Positions 39,276 through 50,030 of a stretch of DNA of 64,000 bases are shown in pieces. The notes below the pieces were generated by a model. That model saw only the letters and a program-made list of their open reading frames with translations, did not search any database and had not been told where the DNA came from. Positions within the stretch are counted from its first letter, which is position 1. Each line of letters starts with the position of its first letter. Made by a program: the position numbers and the translations under genes. The DNA is from Scortum barcoo (lineage: Eukaryota; Chordata; Actinopteri; Centrarchiformes; Terapontidae), in contig CM041551.1 in the NCBI GenBank assembly GCA_023238725.1, positions 9,599,759 to 9,663,758 on the forward strand. The letters run 5' to 3'.

Positions 39276-41635
39276 ACTAATTGGTGACAGTTGTCTTTCC
39301 AATGCACTGATTAGTTTGCAATATGCTCTATTTGAATGCTGCACTCAATCCTTGTATACATTCTGAAGTGCAGTGTTGTGACAGTTTCAGATATTGATTT
39401 AGGTGTGCAGACGTAGGAGGTATTAGAGGCTACCACCAAGCAGCAGAAGAATAAAATCTTCATCTAAACTTTGAGAGAAGAAAGGAAGTTTATATCAATC
39501 TACCAAAGTTCGGTTTCTCCAGTGTCTGACAACTGAGTAGCTCTGCAACAAAGACAGACACACAGACAGACATCCTGAAAGTAGATCATAATACTCTTTT
39601 GCTAAGCCATATTGTTCACTGCAGTGCAACACACAATATGACCAAGGGTATCCAGGAGAGGATGTGACAAGAGGATTTCTGCAGCACCTTGAGAATCAAT
39701 TAGACAGAGAAAAATGGCCTTTCAAGAACACCACTTCAGATTCCATTTGAAAACATCTCGTCTCTTGAAGCTAGCGGACACTGTTCCTAAAAGGCCTTCT
39801 TGTCTATATGTTCTGTGAGTCCTTTACATATGAATACGTGAGGTAAAACTGTTTGATAAAACACACGAGGAAATGGCAACACATGGCTGAAGGCTCGTCT
39901 TCTCCTGTGTGATGTCAGACGGTTGACCATATCAAACTCATTTTCCAGAACTTGGCTCAGTAAATTTGGGGAATAAAACAAAATCTTTGCCTTGAAGCAT
40001 GTCATCAAACATTATGGTTAACAATTTCATATTTGTGGTGTCTCAATCAGGAAAGACATTTATGTGCTGGATCAGTTTTTGAAACATTTGTTTGATAAAC
40101 ATTTCAATATGGGAGTGATAAATGTGCCACAGAGCCTAGCCAACCAGTTGCATCTGTGGATCTGGCACTTGGGCAATCAGAGGTTTATGATTTTGGCTTC
40201 CATGTTTATTCCGCTAACACCGTTTTCTCTCCAAAACTCAGTTTCTGTCAACCCCCTAATTTTTTGTTGTCCTTTGCTTCTCGCACCATGGATCCTTTTC
40301 GAGCCCTTTTTTCTCCAACCTATCCAGTTCTGTCTCTTTCTCTTGTTCTCGCTCCTACTCTCTCTGAAGCATGACTGGCCTCCAGGCTGTGTTTCTATGT
40401 CCTTTCTTTTCTGTCCTCCTTGCTTATATGTCTATGTCAACCTTTTTTTTTAACTCTCTTGCTCAAAGCTATTACAGGTTGCATTCAATGCATCCAAAAA
40501 GATATCATTGTTATCCACATGTTATTTGTGGATTTACAGTGTTATTACATATTTGAGTCTGTTTTATTGCCATATACACAAAAGCAAACTGAGAAAATAC
40601 TTTGTGTATGTGTATTTACTTTACTTTTCATTTCTGCTCCTGTAACTTTCTGGTTATATTTTGCGGAATCCCATCAGACAAAGTGTTGCAACGATTCCTC
40701 CATAATCAGTCAGTGATTGTACATCTGAGTGTCACCAACAATGCAACAATTGTTATGGTGTAATATCATAGTAAACGCATAAATATTTGTTTCTGAGGCA
40801 TCTGCAGGCTTCCTGTTTAGTCCTCAATTAACCCTGTTCAATAATTGGCTGTGCCTCCTGTGAAAAAATGAACAGTATTCTAACTTCAAACACACTAATA
40901 ACAAAGACAGCATCAGTAGGTGGTCGTGTGCGCCTGTGTGTGCATGTGTGTGTGCGCCCGGCCGCTATCTGCCCTTGCCCCTGGTGACAGGATGTGAGGT
41001 AAGGAGGAGAAGGGAGGAGCTCAGCCCTGTCATTTGGGCGCGCTTATCGCACTGAACCAGGAGACACAAACACACAGAGACGCATGGGCACTGGTGCATA
41101 CAACACTTACAGGCATGCGCTCGCACAAGCACACACACGACACACGTGAACGCATCTGCACGCAGAAATGGTTATAAACTCACACACTAAAAGGAAGCAA
41201 ATGATAACTCAGCGAATTGATTAGCTGCGCAACAGAAAATTAATCAGCAACAATTTTAATAATGGATAAACATATGTCATTTATCTAGAAATAAATAGCC
41301 CACATTCCCTGGATCTAGTAGTTTGATTTTGCTGATTTTCTTTGTTTCCTGTCATTCTAAATCTGTCATTGGGTTTTGGACCATTGGCTGAACAAAATTA
41401 GATGTTTGAGGATGTCATCTTATAGACATATAGATACACATCACGTCAGAATGGTTTTGAAAGATTCACTTATAGTTAAATGCAGTTAGTTGCAGTCTGA
41501 GCACACACCTTTATCGCACGCACATTTTGCCCCTTTGCTTCACTGTTCCTGTTCTTCCAGGGTTATGCTGGAGGGTCTGAGGCCAATCCTCTGAGGCATC
41601 AAAGAGATCTTACACAGCTGATATCACATTAGCCT

Positions 41636-41850
41636 TCACTCTTCTCCTCTTCCTCCTCCCCTCCATACGCCCCCCAGCTCCTCTTCCTCTCCTGTCATCT
41701 GCCCTCTGCGTGACTTTAGTCTCCTCTTTTCCACCGCTTACTCAATATTCTGTCCTCTCACCCGTTCCCAGCTTCTTCTTCTCCTCCTCTGTCCTCTCTC
41801 CTCAGCTGTCCTCCGCGCCGCCTCCTCTTCTTTCCCCCCTGCTCTTAATC
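41636..41850. repeat. Pyrimidine-rich (CT) tract on the + strand
   Basis: About 215 bp of 'tcctcttcctcctcc'-like sequence with few purines, ending in 'tttcccccctgctctt'. Low complexity. Confidence 0.75.
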
Positions 41851-42446
41851 TTCCGTGAGTGATAGGCGCGAGTCATACACATGGCAAGGGGTGAAGAAAG
41901 GAGACGGCAGCGAAGTCACTTCATCAGCCACAGTCTGATAATTCATCAGCAGCTGTTGAACATGCTGCTCCTTTGTCTTCATTAGCAGCCACTGGTTTCG
42001 CTTCATAAAAGTCATTAGAAAAGTTGTTATCAAAAATCCCGCAATACTTTGTCCGTGTTCATTTGTCCCCTTCTCGGGTCCTCATTTAGAAAGAAAGGAA
42101 AAGGTCTCTCTCTGCTATCAGGATATGATCAACTTTCTATTCAATATTATTGAAGTTGCAGGAAATTACAGGCTACGATAAAAACCTCTATACAGAAATA
42201 GAGTTTTGGGCGATGAAATCATTTTTACTGAAGAGATGTTAAATGAGCCACATTAAACAATGGACGTGAGATAACAATGTTTTATCCAGCATAGATTGAT
42301 AGCTCCTTGGTTTGAAATGAAAATGGATGCATAACCATTTCAAATGAAACCAGCTTATCAGATCAGAAAGGGTTGGTGTCAATGGAGGGTACAGTATGTG
42401 TGATGGGCTGCTTCAGTATTTGGCTGTATTCTTTTTTTTCTCACAG

Positions 42447-42617
42447 ATAACTATTGGAACGCGGCATCCTTCACCACCCCATCGTCCTACCTGCACTTTG
42501 CCACCTTTCAGGGTGAGACCAGCGCCGACATCTCCTTCTATTTCAAAACCAGCGCACCCTACGGCGTCTTTCTGGAAAACCTGGGCAACACTGACTTCAT
42601 TCGCCTGGAGCTCAAAT
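42447..42617 (+). CDS. cntnap2: cntnap2 internal exon (171 bp): first part of laminin G domain 3
   Basis: After completing AAT with the previous exon, the frame reads NYWNAASFTTPSSYLHFATF, QGETSADISFYFKTSAPYGV and FLENLGNTDFIRLELK, then a split Ser codon (T|CT). This is the start of the third laminin G (neurexin-type) domain: the YLHF strand, the ADISFYFKT strand and GVFLENLG are the usual first beta-strands. NYWNAASF and ETSADISFYFKT are near-identical to CNTNAP2 as I remember it. Borders are 'ctcacag' after a T-rich tract and 'gtaaga'. Phase in 1, out 1. The third positions are clearly richer in G/C than in the flanking intron. Probable human exon 16. Confidence 0.96.
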
Positions 42618-43623
42618 GTAAGATATATCTGAGTGGTTCTGTGTGGGCATAAGAGTTATTTTTCTCTGTGTTTGTCTCTCTTATTATCCCTCTCATTCTG
42701 TCTGTTTATCTGGCCTAGTGTGAGGTTTAATCCAGCAGTCAGTCTGATAACGCTGGATGCAACCTGTCAACACATACACACGCACACACTCAGAATCACA
42801 TAGACACGCAGATTGATGCAGAAGCACACATCAGCAAGTCAATTGCTTCCCTGATTATGGCGCACTACTTTGTGTGATTGCAAGAGAGAGCAATCATTTA
42901 TTTAAGGTAATTGGTGTGTACAATAATTATGTCCATTATGAACCTCTGTTTAACTAAATCACCCATTTTCAGGGATGACAAAACACAAACTCTCTCTCTC
43001 ACACACACACACAGACATACAGTGCCTCTCTTTCTCTCTCATTTTCTAAAAAATATTTTTGCAAATAGTACCATTTGAATCTCTTCAAAAGTTCGCCCAC
43101 ATAAAATTCTCCACCATAACACATAAATACACAAACCTGTCAGAGTAATGGCTAAAAATCCAGTTGAAATCTGTATTTTGTTTTGGGCTAAAAGACAGTT
43201 ACAGTAAAAACAAAAAAAAAATACTGAAACAACATCTAAAGTGGGATTATTTGTTATTTACAAACTGCATCTACAAACTGAAAATAATAAATTGACAATC
43301 TCAAGTAATAGATATTTTAACTGGAACATTTGAGTACTGAAATGAACATGATCAGTTAATCATTTTGTTTATTTTTTTTTAAGACTCAACTCTTTAATGG
43401 TGTGGTTAAACTGTCAAAAACAACAGTAGACCTGCAGTCATAGCGCAGTGTTAGAGATCGAACAATCTAAAGTACAGACACTGGTGTTCAGAGAACACAC
43501 TATCTAACCAGCAGCCAAGAACGTCATTTTGTTCTGCGGGTGAGTTACCAGCACAATCAACTTTAATTAGCAGCTAAGTTGCAAGTCTGCTAATTGAATG
43601 TTTTGTACGCTGCCCTGTGCTTT

Positions 43624-43660
43624 AAAAAAAAAAAAGAGAGAAAGAGAGAGAGAGAGAGAG
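43624..43660. repeat. A12 run followed by (GA)n
   Basis: A homopolymer A-run passes into GA repeats with one 'aaag' interruption. Simple repeat. Confidence 0.9.
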
Positions 43661-45867
43661 CAGATACACGATAGAACGTGAAAATTGTTTTTCTCACATT
43701 TCAGCTGAACCTAAAAAGTAAACTGGCTATCAGAGGCCAACCCTTAAGTGTATGGGCTTTCACCCGGAGATGGGCACTCGTCTGGCACTCAGCTCGCACA
43801 TAAATAAACTTGTCAACTTTGCAATGTAACACAACACAAACTGATGTTGTTCACTGGATTCAAAACCTGATAACTTCCATGATAATCAAATGACGTGGTG
43901 TTGATAGCATCACAGATTTCATATGACAGGACTGCAAAAAGCTAAGAGACTAAATTATTTTGCCCCCCTGCCACCAGTTTGTCCTGCAAGTACACAGTGC
44001 AGTACAGTGTTTGGATCAAGTCTCTGTATTTATCTGCAGGTTTCACCGAATTCAGCAAGGGAAAAGTTAAAGTGGTCCGTGGCAGCTCGGAGGGATACAG
44101 CGCAGAAGTGTCTTTTGACTCTTGTTTTTTGAAATGTGCAGCTTTTTACAGCTTGTGTTATCCAAGACTGAAAGCCCAAACCAATAATCCCCAATCAGTA
44201 ATCCCCAATATTGGACATCCACATAAGTGTCACATAAGTGAGCTGGCATCACTAAATAAGGCCAACGTAAAGACGGATTTAGAGAAGGCAGCTACTTTCT
44301 CTCTTTGTCGAAAGGAGACAAGCACAGGCCCTTATACAGGAAGTCAGATCGGGGATCTAGTATTTCCTTACGTTTTTTATTTTCAATAGTTTTTACAAAT
44401 GAAAGTACCTGCAGCACTCACATAGTGCCTTCATTATGTTTTATTTTTTCTGTTTTTGTTTTTCTGTTTACTGGCTTCAAGCATTTGCCTTTACATGAGG
44501 TGATGTTTGAGTTCATACCAATATACCTTTGAGTTTATAATTACATTTTTGTTTCAGCAGGTTATGAGAATGCACTAAGAAATCCAGTTGAAATGATGCA
44601 ATAAAAAATTGTCTGGCCGAAGTATTGTTGTGTAGTAGGTCAGGTAAATATACTGCATATCCAAAACCAAAAAATTTGCTTTTAATCATGTTTGCTAGAC
44701 AAATTACTCCACCTCTACTTTCTGTAGATTTTGTAGATTAATGCAGTGTGGTTCTTCTAAACAAAAAACACAACACTGTTAAGGCGCATGCACTGTTTAT
44801 TTTCTCTATTATGCATATTTTGTTTTTAATATTAAAGCAAACATCTCAAGTAATAGGCCAGGAAAATAGAGCTATGTTTATGTGTTGTTACCTTTAAGTT
44901 TTTGCCATTCGATGAGGCAGTGCTTGATGCAAGAATTTGTTTTAGTGAAAAATATATTTTTCCTTTAAATGTATATCATAAGCTCTTTTTTCTCTGTTTT
45001 GAATGATGGCATTGTGCTCAAAGGGTATCATAATTGTGGTTCCTACAGAATAAATCCATATTAGTTATTACACTGGATAAACTTCAAAAGCAAGACTATG
45101 CTTTTTGAATAGACTTAAGTTGGTAATATTCGAGTCTTGGGACTTGAGACTTGACCTCGACTCATGAACATCTCTGCTTTCACCATGCAAAGTCATACCT
45201 TAATGCTTATAAAGAGAACATTTTCAAATGTTAGAAGGACATGTCAATGGTGGAGAGTAGAACGAAAGGTTTTAAATAGCAAACAGCGGGACAGCTTAGC
45301 ACCACACCATTTCACATTCTTCTTCTGAGAATTATGATTGACATGTCATGCAGCAGGTTTCTGTGATCTTGTTCCAGCAGCTCAAATTAGCACGGCAGCG
45401 GCCTTGGTGGAGCCGTTCTGATCAAGAATATTAAAATCTTGGGCTTCAGTTTAATCACCAAGCTGCTTTGTGAAGGCCGTAGATGGCTGATTGCATTTCA
45501 TTTGGATTCAAAGAGATTTGACCATTTGGTGTCAAAGGCACTCACTTAGCATTTCCTGCTGGTGTGCCTGGCCCTCCATTTTGTGTGAAAAAGTTAAATT
45601 AAAAGTTCCATAAGCTTTTAATTTTCTTTCCCAATTCTTTGCTACAGCTAAACTAGCTTTGCACCAAGTCAAACACACATCTAAACATGCAGGCACTTAT
45701 TCTTGCAGTAAAAAATGCACTGACACTATACTGTACATTCAAGCACAGTGAGAAGTTTGCCGAAGGGGTTTTGTATTTGTCTTCCAAACATGCACACAAA
45801 AAACACACACAAAGATATAGTAAGTATCTAGTCTGTCACAGCTGCACAGCAGGTCAGAGGAGATAGG

Positions 45868-45869
<2 letters not shown>

Positions 45870-45911
<42 letters not shown>

Positions 45912-45960
45912 GTGTGTGTGTGTATGCATTTGTGTGTGTGCATTTGTGTCTGTGTGTGTC
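45870..45960. repeat. (GT)n microsatellite, interrupted
   Basis: About 36 bp of pure GT is followed by GT blocks interrupted by 'gcg', 'atgcatt' and 'catttgtgtc'. It is read as VCVCVC on the plus strand and THTHTH on the minus strand. Confidence 0.95.
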
Positions 45961-47939
45961 TCCCAAGGCTTTCAAAATGCCCCCACATCGATTTCCTCTC
46001 TCCTCTCCCTTGCTATCATCTTGCATTTTGCCCCATAGCACACATTTAGACACACAATCGCAAAACGACTTGCGTGCACACTGGCACACACAAACACACA
46101 CATTATCTCTGTCCTCTTGCTGGTGCAAAAACTGTATCTGCTGCAATCCAGTCAGGGCATGAAATTAGTAGCATTAGGCCAGAATAGCATAGCTGTGCTA
46201 TTGCAGGAGCTCAAAGCACATAGACACACTCACAGATACACACACAACCTTGTACAAAGCGCACATTACTGTGACCTCAGCAGACTCAGGTGGACACTAT
46301 TCCTTTTTGAATCTTGGTAGTAAGAAGGAGGCATAGACACATTTGAGAGGCGTATTTAGAACCATGCGAACTGGACTACTAACAGGATTGAGGACAGATA
46401 GAAAGGTCCCTAAATACAGAAACGCTTGACTTCTGGGGGTACTCTGTAGCTCACTGGAAAGTATGGATGTGCGATGTTTTGAGCCTTTAAGAGGCTGCAC
46501 TTTCAGCGATAGTCTTGCCAAGAGGTTATAAACATTTTCAGTCTGGGATGCAGCTGAGAAATTGACTTTATCACTGGAGACCTCGGCTTATAAAATTGTA
46601 TTATTGCCTTTTTTATGTGAGCACTAGACAGATGAACTTTACATTTGAAGTTTAGCAGTAATATGTGCTGCTCAGGTTTTTTAAAGTTGTCACTTTTCTT
46701 TTTGACAATATCTACTACGGAGAAAAGCAACCAGCCACCACTAAGAATTTTTCTTCTTCAAAAAACTGTCAGAAGTTGATCTTTATCTCACTATATCTGT
46801 TCTATGTAGACAAAGAAATATTCAGGATTCTTTACATTGTGAGCATGGAAGTTTTGTTTTGCTGATAAGCACAAAAACTTCTATTTGAAGGGCCTTTTTT
46901 ATAACAAAGAGATGCTTAGCTTTTGAGACGTCGCTTTAAATCTTGTTTCAGTGTCAACAAAAGCAGGTTTGTTATGGCACTCTGAGTTTGGCTCACACTT
47001 AAATAGAGTTTACCTCGTTACAGGGGACAGACGGTCCCAGGAGTGAAATACACAGAGCAAAAGGCTAACGCAAATGAGACAAACAACAAAGAATTAGCAA
47101 GTATAACAGAGATCGAAGAGATGATACACTGCCAGCCCTCTGAAAACAGATGAAGAACAGCAAAATAAAAATTCACATTAGACAAACACACTCGCACGTA
47201 CTGTATATGCACACCCCCAAAGAGTGATCTTTCACACAAACACAAACACAGTCTCTTTCACTATTTATCATTGTTTGGTTGTGCTGTGCTGACTTGTAAT
47301 TTAGAACTTGGCTCTTTCGGCCTTCATATTAAAAGATTAATAGAAAGACAAATAGAGAAAATAAAAAGCTGTACCGGGTTTTCTGTAGGCCAACATGCAA
47401 GCATACACACACAAATTACATACACACGCTTACGACATCCATCGCAGCTATGCAAATATATGAGGCAAGCTCTGTGCTCTGAGGGCACTTTAGTTTTCAT
47501 TCCCGCCTTTGGACAGAGTATAAAAAAGAAAGTTGTAGGGCATCCATCTTTCTTTGCAGAGCTGCTAAGACAACACAGCAATAATCAATCAATAATAAAC
47601 CACACACACGCCGTTCAGCGTTGCTATAGCAGCATTGTTTCCATCAGAGTGCTCTGATATATGTTTAGCTTTCCTTCAGCATTTAAAATAAGTGATGTTG
47701 CTCCTCCCTGCCACACAGACCTGCTCTGTGCATACAGACATCATTAATTCAGTGTACTTAAGCCCGTCAGGCAGCTTATACTCTGTGTCTCACTGCTGCA
47801 CATGTATCTATTTGTCTGCATGCTGCAGTATGGTGTGTATTATGGTTAGTTGAATGTTAAAGCACTTTTCCAGATTTATCTTATAGGTTAATGCACTCTG
47901 CACATCAAGGCAAGCTTTTGCTGAAATGACTTATGGTGT

Positions 47940-48400
47940 CTAAAATGGAACAATAATGTCTGCAAGACAGGGATCAAGGAAGAAAGTGAAGAAGTAATGA
48001 ATGATGAGAGGAACAAAGTGGCAAGATGATAAGATTGATAATGTACTGGTAAGTGGATGGAAGAAAACAAGCAGGAAGTGAGGAAACAAATAAAGAAACA
48101 ATGCAAAAATGAAAGAATGAAGGAAGTGATACACAGGGAAGAGAGGATAGACTCAAGGGACAGTGGGGATAAAGGGAGGAAAGAAATTAAAGAAGAAGCA
48201 AACTAAATCACAAAGAAAACAAAGTGGTAGAAAAAAACAAAGGATCAAGCAAACAGGAGAGAAGTAAGAAAGAAATGGGGGAACAATATGCAAGAGGTAG
48301 GGGAATGGAAGAATAGGTGGAGGGGAAAAAGATAATTGGATAAAGCAATATGAAAAGGAGCAAAAGGCCAGACATATTGATTGGGCAAAGAGAAAGACGA
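47940..48400. repeat. Purine-rich tract on the + strand
   Basis: Roughly 460 bp of degenerate A/G-rich sequence ('gaaagaatgaaggaagtg', 'gggaggaaagaaatt', 'ggaggggaaaaag'). No coding potential beyond low-complexity frames. Confidence 0.75.
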
Positions 48401-49776
48401 ACGTTTCATTTCCCCATTGACTACTACATAAAATTATCCACTAATATCTGGGCCTAATGAAGCCATAATGAAGCAGTAACATATAGAGCTATGAGGTGGT
48501 TATTTATCATCTCTACAGCTGCAGCACACTGCTACCAATAGCCACCATATGGCATTACCCAGAATATATAGCTTTTATACAGCGGTCTCACAGTAGTACC
48601 AGGCATTAAGAAAAGAGTCAAATTGGGTTTTAATTTGACAATGGCAAGTCGTCTTTCCAGCAGCTAAAAAAATTCCCTCATTGTTTTCCCATTGTTTCTT
48701 CACTTCCTTCTTAGGTCAAAGCAAAAAGTTCCCTTTGACGTTTTGCAGAGGCAAGCATTCACTGAACGTCTTTTGTCAACACACAATGTGCACATCGAGA
48801 CATCGACGTACAACTCTGAATGTGAATCCAAACCAACAGTGTCTTCTAGTGAGAGATGATTAAATAAGCAGCACACACACACACATGCATCCGTGTCCCT
48901 TTTTTTAAACTCCTTTTCTTTAAGACAAACTGTATAAATGAATCGCTGTTCCCTACAGAGAGGTTAGAAGCCATCAGACGGTGACCTCACCAATGCAGTA
49001 GCAAAAACATCTGGAGTGGACAGGTGGTAGGCTGAAACACACATGCACTCACACACACGCACTGTAATTCAGACATATCGATAAACCTTTGACCTGTCCT
49101 GGTCATAAAAGGCACAACAGCGCCCCCTGTTGGTCAGGTGAATATGAACGACGGAGTAGCAATAAACTTTATGGCATCTCAACTTCCTTCTTCCTTCAAC
49201 TTCTGTACACACACAGGCACACACAATCCACTCACTTTAAGATGATGAAAAGTAATCATGCAGAAAAATAAGGCCATCTTCCACTCATTCCTCATTTACT
49301 TTCCTTCTCTCTCCTTCGCTCTCTTCTCTCGCTGTCATTTATGTTCAGCTCGTTTGCTATTTCTTCTTTTCCTCTTGGCTTTTGTCTTCCCAGAAAAACT
49401 AGGCAATCTTCTAAAAGTTCAAGAGCAGCAAAAAAACACATGGAAACTGCTGCGATGCAACATTATGTCATGCAAAACCAACAGTTCCTGGCACCTATTG
49501 ATTGCCTGTGAGATTAGTCCTGTCCAAAGCTGTGAGCAGTCGTGTATTGCAAAGCTGAAATCTATACAAGCCAAATGAATGGCCTTGAAACAAATGAGCC
49601 ATTAGATTAGAAATTGAACGCATATTTACCTGCAGAGTGGGCTATGACAGAACAGGGAGCTATGGGTTTTAGAAAGTTGTGATGCTTGTTTCATGTGGTT
49701 TAATAATAAACTTCAGTAACTACATTAAGATTTCAGGTGAACTGAGTCTTTCTCTTTTTCATACTCCCCACTGCAG

Positions 49777-49995
49777 CTCCTAAAATCGTTTCCTTCTCCT
49801 TTGACGTCGGAAATGGACCTGTGGAGTTAATAGTTCACTCTGACACCCCCCTCAATGACGACCAGTGGCATCGCGTGATGGCAGAGCGAAACGTCAAAGA
49901 GGCTGTCCTTCAGCTGGATCAGATGTATCGGGCATCTCAACTTGCTCCTGCACAGGGGCACACTCGGCTAGAGCTGTTCAGCCAGCTCTACGTGG
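49777..49995 (+). CDS. cntnap2: cntnap2 internal exon (219 bp): middle of laminin G domain 3
   Basis: The frame continues with SPKIVSFSFDVGNGPVELIV, then HSDTPLNDDQWHRVMAERNV, KEAVLQLDQMYRASQLAPAQ and GHTRLELFSQLYVG, where the last Gly codon is split G|GC. LNDDQWHRV is the classic laminin G signature (strand with D-WH-V), and FDVGNGPVE lies at the usual ligand-rim position. The segment has the same length as the mammalian CNTNAP2 equivalent in my memory, with most differences clustered in the loop MYRASQLAPAQ. Borders are 'ccccactgcag' and 'gtaaga'. Phase in 1, out 1. The donor is followed immediately by a CA-repeat (see 49996-50030). Probable human exon 17. Confidence 0.96.
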
Positions 49996-50030
49996 GTAAG
50001 ACACACACACACATACACACACACACACAA
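49996..50030 (+). promoter_or_regulatory. cntnap2: CA-repeat directly downstream of a 5' splice site
   Basis: The donor 'gtaaga' runs straight into (CA)n, about 13 CA units with one 'ta' interruption. Intronic CA repeats next to a donor are known binding sites for hnRNP L and can raise or lower exon inclusion. That it does so here is inference. Confidence 0.5.

Larger units (their letters stand above)
31415..42446 (+). other. cntnap2: cntnap2 intron, 11032 bp
   Basis: This is the largest complete intron in the window. It holds two interspersed-repeat fragments (31845-32160, 38943-39275), GT-rich stretches near 34200-34280 and 36545-36707, T-runs at 36236-36263 and 38646-38670, and a CT-rich tract at 41636-41850. 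The last ~500 bp before the acceptor look less repetitive. No exon, RNA gene or intact transposon was recognised. Confidence 0.85.
42618..49776 (+). other. cntnap2: cntnap2 intron, 7159 bp
   Basis: It contains an A/GA microsatellite (43624-43660), a long GT microsatellite (45870-45960), a purine-rich tract (47940-48400) and CA-rich stretches near 43000, 46080 and 49200. An exon-like open segment starts at 44040 and is listed as a finding. Apart from these I see no gene or intact mobile element. The acceptor is 'ccccactgcag'. Confidence 0.85.

Noticed and set aside
45739..46162. Frames of 96-135 codons on both strands with VCVC or THTH runs
   Set aside because: They are translations of the GT/CA microsatellite at 45870-45960.
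49119..49137. 'gcgccccctgttggtcagg', a phrase that often ends fish repeats
   Set aside because: Only about 20 bases are recognisable with no flanking element, so it is not called as a feature.
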